DNA from: UBA5158 sp963692955
GTDB taxonomy: Bacteria > Pseudomonadota > Gammaproteobacteria > DSM-16500
DNA: 64,000 nt
NCBI GenBank assembly: GCA_963692955.1
Contig: OY843587.1
Span: 1,302,001-1,366,000, forward strand
Reading direction: 5' to 3'
The notes under the pieces were generated by a model. The model did no database searches. It was not told where the DNA came from and saw only the letters and a list, made by a program, of their open reading frames with translations. A program made the translations under genes and the position numbers. Position 1 is the stretch's first letter. Every line of letters begins with the position of its first letter. This document shows positions 9,192 to 18,751 of this stretch, piece after piece.

Positions 9192-10244
9192 ATGGCAGAC
9201 GCAATCGGCCCGTTAGTGTTTGATTTACTCGGTAAAGAATTAAGCGCTGAAGAAAAAGAAATTTTAAATCACCCGGCGGTCGGCGGTTTGATTTTTTTCG
9301 CGCGCAACTACGAAGCGCCGGAACAAATCACGCAATTATGCCAAGCGGTGCGCGCGGCGCGCAAAGCGCCAATTTTAATTTGCGTAGATCAGGAAGGCGG
9401 CAGAGTGCAACGCTTCCGCGCAGGCTTCACGCGTTTGCCCAGCATGGGCGACATCGGCAAACTCTACGACACAACTCCTGACACAGCATTAACATTAGTG
9501 TCGGCTTGCGGTTGGGTCATGGCGGCGGAATTATTAAACGCCGGCGTCGATTTAAGTTTTACGCCGGTATTGGATATTGATTTGAAAATCAATCCCGCCA
9601 TCGGCAACCGTGCGTTTCACCAACAGCATGCGGTGATCGTGACATTGGCAAAAGCATTGACTGCCGGTATGCGCGCGGCGGGGATGGCGGCGGTAGGCAA
9701 ACATTTTCCCGGGCACGGTTCAGTGTTGATAGATTCGCATGTAGATTTACCGATAGATATGCGACCTTACGATGAAATCGCAGCAGCTGATATGCCACCG
9801 TTTGTGGAAATGATACGGCATGGGATTGAAGGTTTAATGGCGGCGCATATTTTATTTTCTGAAGTCGATGACACCGCGGTAGGTTTTTCCAAAAAATGGC
9901 TGCAAGATATTTTGCGTCAGCAATTGAAATTTTCCGGTCTTGTGTTTAGCGACGATTTAAATATGGAAGGCGGTAAAATCGCCGGCGATCATCCGCAGCG
10001 GGTGGCGGCGGCGCTGACGGCAGGCTGTGATTTTGCGTTGCTGTGTAATAACCGCGACGCGTTCGTGAAAACCTTGGATAACATCAATTTAGATAAATAT
10101 AAATTAACTGAAGATAAAGTCGCGCCGTTACGCGGGAATTTTTCCAGCGTGCAAACCCCCTTAAAAAATTCAAAACTATGGCGCGAGAAATCTAACCTCA
10201 TTAACGAATTTGTCGGCGAAAGTCAGGCGCGGAGTACTTCATGA
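9192..10244 (+). CDS. nagZ: Beta-N-acetylglucosaminidase (GH3), cell-wall recycling
   Basis: 350 residues, the usual NagZ size with no signal peptide, so cytoplasmic. It removes GlcNAc from anhydro-muropeptides during peptidoglycan recycling. Conserved GH3 features are CVDQEGGRVQRF near residue 65, KHFPGHGSVLIDSH near 172 (the mobile-loop His/Asp region) and the nucleophile Asp in VFSDDLNMEGG near 255. It overlaps the next gene by 4 bp. Confidence 0.95.
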   Translation: MADAIGPLVFDLLGKELSAEEKEILNHPAVGGLIFFARNYEAPEQITQLCQAVRAARKAPILICVDQEGGRVQRFRAGFTRLPSMGDIGKLYDTTPDTALTLVSACGWVMAAELLNAGVDLSFTPVLDIDLKINPAIGNRAFHQQHAVIVTLAKALTAGMRAAGMAAVGKHFPGHGSVLIDSHVDLPIDMRPYDEIAAADMPPFVEMIRHGIEGLMAAHILFSEVDDTAVGFSKKWLQDILRQQLKFSGLVFSDDLNMEGGKIAGDHPQRVAAALTAGCDFALLCNNRDAFVKTLDNINLDKYKLTEDKVAPLRGNFSSVQTPLKNSKLWREKSNLINEFVGESQARSTS

Positions 10245-10807
10245 TTAATGATCCAGTGACGAAAATGAAAGCGGTATTAGCGTCAGCCGAGTGCCTCTAT
10301 ACCATGGCGGATATCGAAAAAGAGTTAGACCGCATGGGCGTGGAAATCACTGAAAAATTACATGATAAAAATCCTCTTGTCATCGCGGTCATGGTTGGCG
10401 CGCTGATGCCTACAGCTTATTTACTAACGCGATTACATTTTCCTTTAGAATTAGACTACATACACGCGACCCGTTATCAGGGCACATTGCGGGGTGGTGA
10501 TTTACATTGGTTAGTCGAGCCAAGACACGACTTAACCGGCCGCACAGTCTTAGTAGTAGATGATATAATGGATGGTGGGCTGACGTTATCTGCTATTATC
10601 GATTATTGTAAACAAAACGGCGCAAAAGAGGTATTTTCCGCCGTGATGGTGAATAAGAAACGCAAGCGCGAACCGGGCGCGGAACATGAGCCTAATTTCA
10701 TAGGCTTACACGCGGATGACCGTTACCTAATTGGTTTTGGTCTGGATTACGAAGAATATTTACGTAATGTTCCAGGGATATACGCGGTGGCTCCAGAACA
10801 TCAATGA
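10241..10807 (+). CDS. Hypoxanthine-guanine phosphoribosyltransferase family
   Basis: 188 residues. A type I phosphoribosyltransferase fold is shown by the PRPP-binding loop VLVVDDIMDGGLTLSAI (about residue 107) and by YIHATRYQGTLRGG upstream of it. The C-terminal LIGFGLDYEEYLRNVPGIYA is typical of purine-salvage HPRTs. It would make IMP or GMP from the base plus PRPP. The ATGA overlap with nagZ indicates coupled translation. Confidence 0.9.
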   Translation: MINDPVTKMKAVLASAECLYTMADIEKELDRMGVEITEKLHDKNPLVIAVMVGALMPTAYLLTRLHFPLELDYIHATRYQGTLRGGDLHWLVEPRHDLTGRTVLVVDDIMDGGLTLSAIIDYCKQNGAKEVFSAVMVNKKRKREPGAEHEPNFIGLHADDRYLIGFGLDYEEYLRNVPGIYAVAPEHQ

Positions 10808-10829
10808 TACATACTTAAAGGAAACGCAT

Positions 10830-13313
10830 ATGACAGGATTTCATTGGTTCTTAGTGTTTTTCGCCAGCTTTTGCGTACTGTCGTATAATCGCGCCTCACT
10901 CATCGTCTGGACGCTCGCTTTCGGTGTGCTACTCGCCTTACTCACCGCCTTCCACACCATGACCACGTTTGCGCTAGTCACTACTTGGGTCGTGTTATTT
11001 TTAATTTTTACCCCCTTACTTATTTTACCGCTGCGCCGCCGCCTCATCAGCCAGCCGATTTTAAATTTTTACCGCAAAGTCATGCCCTCCATGTCGCGCA
11101 CCGAAAAAGAAGCGTTGGCCGCGGGCAGCGTCACCTGGGAAGGCGATTTGTTCAAAGGCGCGCCGCGCTGGAATACTTTCACCGCTTTGGCGAAGCCGAC
11201 GTTAAGCGCCGAAGAAAATGCTTTTTTAGATAACCAAGTCGAAACCCTTTGCAAAATGATAGACGACTGGGACATTACGCATAACTTAGCCGACATGCCG
11301 CAAGAAATGTGGCGCTTTATTATCAACGAAGGTTTCTTCGCGTTGATGATTCCTAAAAATTATGGCGGTAAACAATTTTCCGCTTACGCGCATTCGCAAA
11401 TTTTAACTAAAATTTATGGCCGCAGCGGCACCGTCGCTTCCACCGTCGCCGTACCGAATTCGCTCGGGCCCGCGGAACTGATTTTGCATTACGGTACCGA
11501 AGAACAAAAAAATTATTATTTACCGCGTCTATCTAGCGGCGATGAAATTCCTTGTTTCGCATTGACCGGTCCCGACGCCGGCTCTGACGCGGGCGCGATG
11601 CCGGACACCGGCATTATTTGCCGCGGCACGCACGAAGGCAAAGCAGTGATCGGTATCCGTTTAAATTTTAGTAAACGTTATATCACGCTGGCACCAGTGG
11701 CGACCGTGATTGGTTTAGCGTTTAAGTTATATGATCCCGATCATTTGATCGGTAAAAAAGAAAGTTTAGGCATCACGTGCGCGTTGCTGCCACGCGGTAC
11801 GCCGAATGTGACGATCGGCCGCCGTCATTTCCCTATGAATATAGTTTTTCAAAATGGCCCCATCCAAGGTAAAGACGTTTTCATTCCACTCGATTGGATC
11901 ATCGGTGGCGTCAACATGGCGGGACACGGTTGGCGCATGTTAATGGAATGTCTAGCGGCGGGACGCGCCATTTCATTGCCGGCCAGCGCCACGGGCAGTT
12001 CTAAAGTAGCCGCTTACGCCACTGGTGCGTACGCGACTATCCGCCGTCAATTCAACACGCCGATAGCAAAATTCGAAGGTATAGCCGAAGTGTTAGCGCG
12101 CATCGGCGGCCGGACTTACATTATCGACGCGGCGCGTTCATTCGCCGCGGCTTCGATCGATCAAGGTGAAAAACCCGCAATCGCTTCTTCGATCGTGAAA
12201 TATCACGCGACCGAATTAGGGCGTCAAGTCGTTAACGACGCGATGGATGTGCATGGCGGTAAAGGCATTTGCTTAGGCCCTAAAAATTATTTGGGACGTG
12301 CTTATGAATCCGTGCCTATCGCGATTACCGTCGAAGGCGCGAATATTTTAACGCGTAGCATGATTATTTTCGGTCAAGGCGCGATGCGCTGCCATCCTTA
12401 CATTTACGCTGAGTTAGAAGCGGCAAAATTAACTGACAATAAAGAAAGTTTAAAAGCTTTCGATAAAGCTTTCATCGGCCATTTAAGTTATTCGATCAGT
12501 AATGTCGTGCGGACGTTAATTTTAAGTCTCACGAGCGCTTTCTTTGTCGTCGTACCGAAGGGGAAAAAAACCAAACGCTATTTCCAACACGCCACGCGTT
12601 TGAGTTCATGTTTCGCTTTATTTTCTGACATGACGTTAATCTTATTAGGCGGGGCGGTTAAACGTAAAGAAAGTATTTCCGCGCGAGTGGGGGATGTGTT
12701 GAGTGAATTATATTTACTGTCGGCGGTATTAAAACATTTTCAAATCCAAGGCGAGTTAGACGAAGACTTACCGTTAATGCAATGGGCGAGCCAAACCTGT
12801 TTGTACCGCATTCAAGAAGCCTTCAACGATTTATTCCAAAATTTCCCGAACCGTTTCGTGAGCGCGCTGTTGAAGTTAATGATTTTTCCTTGGGGCGCGA
12901 ATTATAAAAAACCTAGTGATAAGCTCGGCCAGCAAGTCGCCGATTTACTCACGCTGCCCACCGCCGCACGCGCGCGCTTAGCAGGTGGTGCCTTCGTGAC
13001 GGATTGCAAAGAAAACGTCTTAGCTGCCATCGATGACGCGCTCAATAAATCGTTGGCGGTGGAACCGATTGAAAAGAAATTACGTGACGCGTTAAAACAG
13101 AAAGTCATTTCCGGCAATAGTATGGGTGAGTTATCGCAAGCCGGTTTAGAAAAAAATCTGATTACCGAAGCCGAACACCAACAAGTCACCGCCGCGGAAA
13201 AAGCGCGTTATAACGTCATCAACGTCGATGATTTCGCGCCGGAAGATTTAGCGCGCGTCGTGATTATGTCACCCAAATCAGAAGAGGCGAAAAAGCGCGT
13301 TGAAAAATTCTAA
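10830..13313 (+). CDS. fadE: Acyl-CoA dehydrogenase, FadE type (copy 1)
   Basis: 827 residues from ATG 10830, preceded by AAGGAAACGCAT; longer in-frame starts lie inside the previous gene. Two or three N-terminal membrane helices (residues 1-70) are followed by the FAD-dependent acyl-CoA dehydrogenase core, with YGGKQFSAYAHSQ, FALTGPDAGSDAG and AITVEGANILTRSMIIFGQGA. FadE does the first oxidation step of fatty-acid beta-oxidation at the inner membrane. It is closely related to the second fadE at 21388. The last 14 bp overlap the next gene. Confidence 0.95.
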   Translation: MTGFHWFLVFFASFCVLSYNRASLIVWTLAFGVLLALLTAFHTMTTFALVTTWVVLFLIFTPLLILPLRRRLISQPILNFYRKVMPSMSRTEKEALAAGSVTWEGDLFKGAPRWNTFTALAKPTLSAEENAFLDNQVETLCKMIDDWDITHNLADMPQEMWRFIINEGFFALMIPKNYGGKQFSAYAHSQILTKIYGRSGTVASTVAVPNSLGPAELILHYGTEEQKNYYLPRLSSGDEIPCFALTGPDAGSDAGAMPDTGIICRGTHEGKAVIGIRLNFSKRYITLAPVATVIGLAFKLYDPDHLIGKKESLGITCALLPRGTPNVTIGRRHFPMNIVFQNGPIQGKDVFIPLDWIIGGVNMAGHGWRMLMECLAAGRAISLPASATGSSKVAAYATGAYATIRRQFNTPIAKFEGIAEVLARIGGRTYIIDAARSFAAASIDQGEKPAIASSIVKYHATELGRQVVNDAMDVHGGKGICLGPKNYLGRAYESVPIAITVEGANILTRSMIIFGQGAMRCHPYIYAELEAAKLTDNKESLKAFDKAFIGHLSYSISNVVRTLILSLTSAFFVVVPKGKKTKRYFQHATRLSSCFALFSDMTLILLGGAVKRKESISARVGDVLSELYLLSAVLKHFQIQGELDEDLPLMQWASQTCLYRIQEAFNDLFQNFPNRFVSALLKLMIFPWGANYKKPSDKLGQQVADLLTLPTAARARLAGGAFVTDCKENVLAAIDDALNKSLAVEPIEKKLRDALKQKVISGNSMGELSQAGLEKNLITEAEHQQVTAAEKARYNVINVDDFAPEDLARVVIMSPKSEEAKKRVEKF

Positions 13314-15357
13314 GAGTGGTTTATTCGGATATTTGCTCTTATTAACTGGAATTTTCGCGCTGTTGGAGATAAGTTACTTCATTCAGCGCGGCGGCATTTA
13401 TCTCAGTGAATTCACGCTGGTCACATCGCATCTTGATATCCCACTAAAAATTATCCCCGGTGTAATTTTTTTTGTAATCGCGCAATTGCTCGTGCATCTT
13501 GGCTTTACCACGTTGATCTGGGCGGCCGCGCGCTTAGTGGGGGTCGCGCTAAAATGCCAATGGCGCACGGTGCAAACGTTAGGTTTTAACTTTTGGGTGT
13601 TTGGCATCATCGCGGTGCTGGTCGCTAATCAACATTACTTTCCTAATTCTCAATTCGCAGCTGCAACGGGCTATCACATTGACGCGCGAGTCTTAAAATT
13701 TGTCTGGTCGGCTCTCTTAATTATTTGCGCGTTGATCATCGTGTTAGCCGGTATTGGTTTCATAAAAACGTTGCCGGTGTTATCGCGCCTACTCATCGGC
13801 GTAGTGTTTGTCTCCGGCACCGCGGGTTTTATGAATTATCATCAAGCCATCGTGCGAGACGCCAGCACGCCGGAAAAACCTAACATTATTATCATCGGTG
13901 TGGACGCGCTGCGGCCGGATTATTTGGGATTTTTCGGCGCCGATGATATGACGCCGAACCTGGATGATTTTCTTAGACACTCAGCAACATTTGCCTCAGC
14001 TATGACGCCGCAGGCGCGCACGTTCCCCGCCTGGATGAGTATCTTAACCGGTAAATATCCTAAGCACGTCAATGCGCGCTATGATTTGCAAGACCGCGCT
14101 TTGCTAAGTTTACCTGATGACACCCTGCCGCAAGTTCTCCGTCAAGCAGGTTATGCCACAATTTATGCGAGCGATGAAACGCGCTTTAGTAACATTGATA
14201 CATCCTTTGGCTTTGACAGTACGGTGACGCCGCCCATTGGCGTAAATGATTTTTTACTTGGTTCACTGAACGATTTCCCCATGTCGAATTTGATCGTCAA
14301 CACGGCGCTAGGCAAATGGTTGTTTCCAAATAGTTACGGCAATCGTCCAGCTTATATCACCTATGATCCCGATAGTTTTTTAACCATGTTAAAGCCCGCG
14401 TTGATCCGGCCGCGCGACAAACCCTTATTTTTAGCCGTGCATTTCTGTTTGCCGCATTTTCCATATTTTTGGGCGGATTATTCGTTTCAAGATTCGAAAC
14501 GCGCGGCGATCCATTATCATTACGCAGTGCAACGCGCGGACCAGCAAGTCGGTGATTTTCTCGCGCTGTTAGAGCAAAATGGAATTTTAAAACATAGCAT
14601 CGTGATTTTATTATCGGACCATGGCGAAGCGCTGAACTTGCACGGCGACCGCGCGACAGATAGAGATTTATTTATCGCGGGCAGTGATAATCCTAAAAAA
14701 ATCGTTCCACACTATTATCCTAAAACGCCGGAAAAAGAGTCCGTCAACCAATCGGCGGGGCATGGCACGGACGTGTTGAGCTTAACGCAATATCATACGC
14801 TGCTCGCATTTCGATTCTATGGCGTGCCTGGATTAATGCCTGGATGGAAGCCGCGCATTGTGCCTGACGTCGTGTCTTTAATCGATATCAAGCCAACGGT
14901 GCTGACCTTATTGGGGGAGCTGTCCGAACACGATGATGGCGTGTCGCTTACGCCATTATTATCTCCCGCCAATCTCAACGCTTCGTTACCCGCGCGGCAT
15001 TTATTTATGGAAAGTGATTTTTCGCCGCAAGCCGTCCGCACTGTTCATCCGGAGACGAGTAAAGTCTTATTCGAAGGCATAGACTTTTTTAAAATCGATC
15101 CAGTCACTACGCAATTAGTCGTTAAAAAAAGCATGGGGGATTTAATTATTTCCAGCAAACAATACGCTGATATGTATGGCGAATGGCTATTAGCCCTCTA
15201 CCCACAGACCGCAGGGAAAATGATGCCGGTATTAGTGAATTTAAATTCCGGATTTTGGACCAATGACTTATCCACCCCGCTTGCGCATGCCTCTCCCGCT
15301 AAAGACATGCTGTTATCTTTAAAACAATTTTATGGTAAAGAGTTGCACAATATCTGA
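13300..15357 (+). CDS. Membrane-anchored alkaline-phosphatase-superfamily enzyme (sulfatase-like, Thr nucleophile)
   Basis: 685 residues from a TTG at 13300 that overlaps the fadE tail; AGAGG lies upstream of it. About five helices (residues 5-185) are followed by a periplasmic catalytic domain. Metal-site features are GVDALRPDYLG, LSDHGEALNLHG and SAGHGTDV. Where sulfatases carry C-x-P-S-R, this protein has T-F-P-A-W, so no formylglycine can form; Thr would be the nucleophile, as in phosphoethanolamine or glycerophosphate transferases. The substrate is unknown. Translation appears coupled to fadE. Confidence is high for the fold and low for the reaction. Confidence 0.8.
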   Translation: MKNSKSGLFGYLLLLTGIFALLEISYFIQRGGIYLSEFTLVTSHLDIPLKIIPGVIFFVIAQLLVHLGFTTLIWAAARLVGVALKCQWRTVQTLGFNFWVFGIIAVLVANQHYFPNSQFAAATGYHIDARVLKFVWSALLIICALIIVLAGIGFIKTLPVLSRLLIGVVFVSGTAGFMNYHQAIVRDASTPEKPNIIIIGVDALRPDYLGFFGADDMTPNLDDFLRHSATFASAMTPQARTFPAWMSILTGKYPKHVNARYDLQDRALLSLPDDTLPQVLRQAGYATIYASDETRFSNIDTSFGFDSTVTPPIGVNDFLLGSLNDFPMSNLIVNTALGKWLFPNSYGNRPAYITYDPDSFLTMLKPALIRPRDKPLFLAVHFCLPHFPYFWADYSFQDSKRAAIHYHYAVQRADQQVGDFLALLEQNGILKHSIVILLSDHGEALNLHGDRATDRDLFIAGSDNPKKIVPHYYPKTPEKESVNQSAGHGTDVLSLTQYHTLLAFRFYGVPGLMPGWKPRIVPDVVSLIDIKPTVLTLLGELSEHDDGVSLTPLLSPANLNASLPARHLFMESDFSPQAVRTVHPETSKVLFEGIDFFKIDPVTTQLVVKKSMGDLIISSKQYADMYGEWLLALYPQTAGKMMPVLVNLNSGFWTNDLSTPLAHASPAKDMLLSLKQFYGKELHNI

Positions 15358-15393
15358 CCTAAAAATGAGCATTAGTTAGCGCAATGTACCATT

Positions 15394-15410
15394 CTTAAGG
15401 TTGTCTTAAT
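15394..15410 (+). promoter_or_regulatory. PmrA-like box (complete match) with -10
   Basis: CTTAAGGTTGTCTTAAT matches the PmrA direct repeat cTTAA-nn-TT-nn-cTTAAt at every defined base. TATTGT at 15421-15426 follows after exactly 10 bp, the spacing expected for a box replacing the -35. Transcription would start near 15433, downstream of the ATG at 15417, so the gene must start at 15456. It probably drives both tandem paralogues. The consensus is recalled from Legionella and Coxiella work; binding is inferred. Confidence 0.72.
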
Positions 15411-15455
15411 GAACAAATGCTATTGTCGCTGTTCTCATACACAGCTGGGTTTCTC

Positions 15456-16838
15456 ATGGCATCTCCACGTTATTTAACGCCCAATAATTCAACGATTCAG
15501 CAAAGAACGTCAGATGAAAATTTCTTTTCTAATGTCGATTACGTTATGGCAAAGTTTTTGAATAGTGTGAAGGAAATTTATGTGCCTGAAACATTCTCCG
15601 AAGCTCAATTTAATCTTTTATGCGAACATTTAAGGATCGGCAAAAACTATTTTGTTTTTCCTCATGTCATGTTCTGTGAGGTTTACGCCGAGCCAAATGG
15701 CGTCGCTTTAGTTAATTATTTCTTAACGTTGCTAATGAACTTACCGGCTGAATTACGCATTCTGCAAGCCACGACACGCAATTATTTCGGCTATCGTTTG
15801 GAAAATATTTTTGGTACCACCATTGCGGATAAGCTAAGCACGCTAACGCCAGAGAGAATAAGTAAAGTCATGGCGGGCGACGCGCGTTTTCAATTTTTAC
15901 CCGCACGCCAGCAAAAACTTTTTATCGATATCTTAGTTGAGCAAAGAAAAAATAATTTTGAGAATACGGTCACCGAAAATCTGGTCACTCAGTTGACGCC
16001 TGGCATGATTTTTTTGACCGCAGATAACGTCGAGGCGACATTAGATGTATCTTACGTTCACTTGGTAGAAATCGTTGCGGAGCTGGATCGTCAGCTAAGT
16101 GAAAAAAAAGAAGAATTTTTCATGCTAATGCTGCGTTATTTCTTGCGCTTCACGACATCAATGCCGAATTTGCAAACCATTGAATTTATTTTTCAAGAGT
16201 TTGATAGCAAATCGCCGTTAAATTTTTTTAATAAACAATTAGATTTTTCCTTCACACCAGGAAAGCTAAACGATTACATCAATCGTTATTACGCATCGTT
16301 TTTAAAAGCAAACCATCCCCTTGAGCCTTTCGATGCGAATTTCTTCCGTTTTTATATGCTAGTAAAATTTTATGCCAAATATCCTGAAACGCAACTCACG
16401 AAAATGTCGTCTGTCAAAGTTACACAAGAGCTGCTAGTAGAAATCGCCACCGCTAAAAAGTATTATATGAATGAAAAATTAATTCAATTCGAAGTCGTAT
16501 TCGCACTGGCTGAAATCTTCGTCAACAAGCACGCCAATCCTCGCCTCGATCGCGGTTTTAGAATTGCTAACACACATACTTGGCAAGTGCTCATGACGGA
16601 AATAAGAAATGCCGCTTTCGCGCAGTTGACGGATAGGTCTAATTATCCTAATCCTTTGCAGATCATCCATTATCTGCCGACGTTGAGGGCGGCGCTGGCT
16701 ATGCCTTTGTTTAACCGCCATCGGCATAATTATCATTATATTTTTTCGCGTCGTGACACGACGGCTGTCGTTAATATCAAAACGATTGTCAATTCTTTGC
16801 AGCGCCCCCTCAATCTTCTTTTAAATACATCACGCTAA
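15456..16838 (+). CDS. Orphan protein, tandem paralogue A (effector candidate)
   Basis: 460 residues from ATG 15456, chosen because the ATG at 15417 lies inside the predicted promoter and because this start aligns with the paralogue. I recognise no domain. The protein is mostly helical-looking, with no signal peptide or membrane segment. It shares collinear blocks with the next gene: EVYAEPNGVALVNYFL, LPAELRIL, EKLIQFEVVFALAEIFVNKH and a C-terminal ALAMPLFNRHR. The PmrA-like box upstream points to a type IV secretion substrate, which is inference. The ribosome site is weak. Confidence 0.78.
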   Translation: MASPRYLTPNNSTIQQRTSDENFFSNVDYVMAKFLNSVKEIYVPETFSEAQFNLLCEHLRIGKNYFVFPHVMFCEVYAEPNGVALVNYFLTLLMNLPAELRILQATTRNYFGYRLENIFGTTIADKLSTLTPERISKVMAGDARFQFLPARQQKLFIDILVEQRKNNFENTVTENLVTQLTPGMIFLTADNVEATLDVSYVHLVEIVAELDRQLSEKKEEFFMLMLRYFLRFTTSMPNLQTIEFIFQEFDSKSPLNFFNKQLDFSFTPGKLNDYINRYYASFLKANHPLEPFDANFFRFYMLVKFYAKYPETQLTKMSSVKVTQELLVEIATAKKYYMNEKLIQFEVVFALAEIFVNKHANPRLDRGFRIANTHTWQVLMTEIRNAAFAQLTDRSNYPNPLQIIHYLPTLRAALAMPLFNRHRHNYHYIFSRRDTTAVVNIKTIVNSLQRPLNLLLNTSR

Positions 16839-16854
16839 TATTAAAGGATTAACC

Positions 16855-18255
16855 ATGCTACCTCGTTCGATTTATTCACCCGCTCTACATGTCTCCAAAC
16901 AATCAGCGCTACTTGACTATGCCGATCTTGAAATGACAAAAGCTTTTGTAAATATAATGATGAAGGTGTTGCGAGATAATCGTGCGCAGCATCCTGTTTT
17001 GAAAAATCTTTCTGAACAGCAGTACGCTGCCTTTAATGATAATTTAATTTTGCATAATGAAGCATTCTATTCGCATAGCTTGTTCGTAAATGTTTATAAA
17101 GAACCTAATGGATTGGAATTAGTTAAATCTTTTTTAAAGCTCTTGCAACAGTTACCTAATGAATTGCGCATACTTGCAATTAATCCCGCCGATTATTTTT
17201 CAAATAGGCTACGAAATATTGTAAATTTTACCAACACTGTCAGAGCTATTTATCGTCTGACGATCCATGATATTCATGCATTGATGTTAAATAATTCCAA
17301 CTACAAAGCACTGTCCAACAAACATCAACAGCTTTTTGATGGTATTTTATTTTATATTAAAACAAAATTAAAAACTGATTTGGCCTATCTTGCTGAGACA
17401 AGAACTGGCTACAATACCTCTCTTTTAGTCAAACCGGAAACATTTCCTCAGCGCTTTGGCATGTCGGTTATTGAGGCGCAAGCGGTAGCGCTAGATTTAG
17501 ATAAAGCATTGCAAAAAGAATTTATGATGTTGATGTCGAATTATTTATCCGCTTTCGTTAGATATCATAATCAGCTGCCGCCGTCTGGGCAAAACGCGGC
17601 AGTTTTTAAAATTATTTTATTAGAAGTCAAAAATCACAAATCGCCGCTCGCTTTTTATAATATGCAGTTAGGTTATATAATTGATCGGCCATTATTGATG
17701 AACGTTTTGAAAAATACTTTTCAACGGCAAATAGACGCTAACTTAAACATTGATACGTGGCAACGCCCGTTTTATTTTATTACGTTACTCGCGAAGTTTG
17801 ATCCCGATTTTCCCACTGCCCGCTTGACGAAATCAAACGCCCTTGAAGGCGTTAATAAAATACTGCCGCTAATCATTGGCAGCAAGTGCTTAATGGAAGA
17901 AAAGCTCATCCAATTTCAAGTCCTATTCGCGCTTACCGAGTATTATGCCAACTCTCATACTTCTCCGACCACGGATCATTTGTTAGGAATCGAAAACACG
18001 CGGACTTGGCAGCAATTGATGTCCACGATCCGCGCCGCTGCATTCTGGGAATTGAAAAATGAAAAAAATTACCTTCACCCGCGTGACGCTAGCCATGATC
18101 TTAGCGTGCTTAAAGCGGCGCTAGTGTTGCCCTTATTCAATCAACACAGAGGAAATTACAGCGGTTTCTTTGGCGGTAAGACATCTACCGTAGACAAGAT
18201 AAAAGTTTTGATTGAGGAAGTTAGACACCCGCGCGAGAACAGAAGTTATCGATAA
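16855..18255 (+). CDS. Orphan protein, tandem paralogue B (effector candidate)
   Basis: 466 residues, 16 bp after paralogue A, with AAAGGATTAACC before the ATG; certainly the same transcript. It matches A along its length: NVYKEPNGLELVKSFL, LPNELRIL, EKLIQFQVLFALTEYYANSH, and NTRTWQQLMSTIRAAAF. Codon use looks more AT-rich than in neighbouring metabolic genes. No known motif and no signal peptide. The duplication followed by marked divergence is typical of effector families. The function is unknown. Confidence 0.78.
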   Translation: MLPRSIYSPALHVSKQSALLDYADLEMTKAFVNIMMKVLRDNRAQHPVLKNLSEQQYAAFNDNLILHNEAFYSHSLFVNVYKEPNGLELVKSFLKLLQQLPNELRILAINPADYFSNRLRNIVNFTNTVRAIYRLTIHDIHALMLNNSNYKALSNKHQQLFDGILFYIKTKLKTDLAYLAETRTGYNTSLLVKPETFPQRFGMSVIEAQAVALDLDKALQKEFMMLMSNYLSAFVRYHNQLPPSGQNAAVFKIILLEVKNHKSPLAFYNMQLGYIIDRPLLMNVLKNTFQRQIDANLNIDTWQRPFYFITLLAKFDPDFPTARLTKSNALEGVNKILPLIIGSKCLMEEKLIQFQVLFALTEYYANSHTSPTTDHLLGIENTRTWQQLMSTIRAAAFWELKNEKNYLHPRDASHDLSVLKAALVLPLFNQHRGNYSGFFGGKTSTVDKIKVLIEEVRHPRENRSYR

Positions 18256-18463
18256 CAATAAAAATGACGCAACAAGTGCTTGCATCATAGAAGTTTTACA
18301 CAATCTAAATTATTTTTTGATGGTTTTATTGCCTATGTTGATAAAATCTTGATTATTTATTTAAGCACCTGATAAATAATACATAATCACTTATGTTTAG
18401 ATATTGCTCTTGATGGTTTGAATCAGGATTTTATGTCATTTCTATGAGTTCTCTAACGGTTAC

Positions 18464-18503
18464 TAACAGAGTTATCAACAGAAATTGTGGATAAGTTGGT
18501 AAC
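18464..18503. repeat. Palindromic repeat, copy 1 (degenerate)
   Basis: It begins TAACAGAGTTA like copy 2, continues with TTATCAACA and then, inverted, TGTGGATAA (18486-18494), an exact reverse DnaA box. The arms match imperfectly. An outer GTTA/GTAAC pair encloses the element. Confidence 0.55.
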
Positions 18504-18751
18504 TTTGAAAAAAATCTAACGCCTCCGCACGGAAAACATAAATTTACCAGCTTATTTTGTTCTCAGAACCACACTTGTACACACCGCCAAAAATTACACG
18601 CTGATGAGGTAAAATAGGGACAATGGCTTACAAGGTTTTAAAAAATCTTTTTAACTTATTGAATGTATTTGAATGATTCAGACTTTTGCTGAGCCCAAAA
18701 TCGAGTTTTAAAATACTATGCAAAGTTAAGGGCGGGTTTTATAGAGGTTGT

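Noticed and set aside
13300..15357. Annotation as an ordinary sulfatase
   Set aside because: The C/S-x-P-S-R motif needed for formylglycine is absent.
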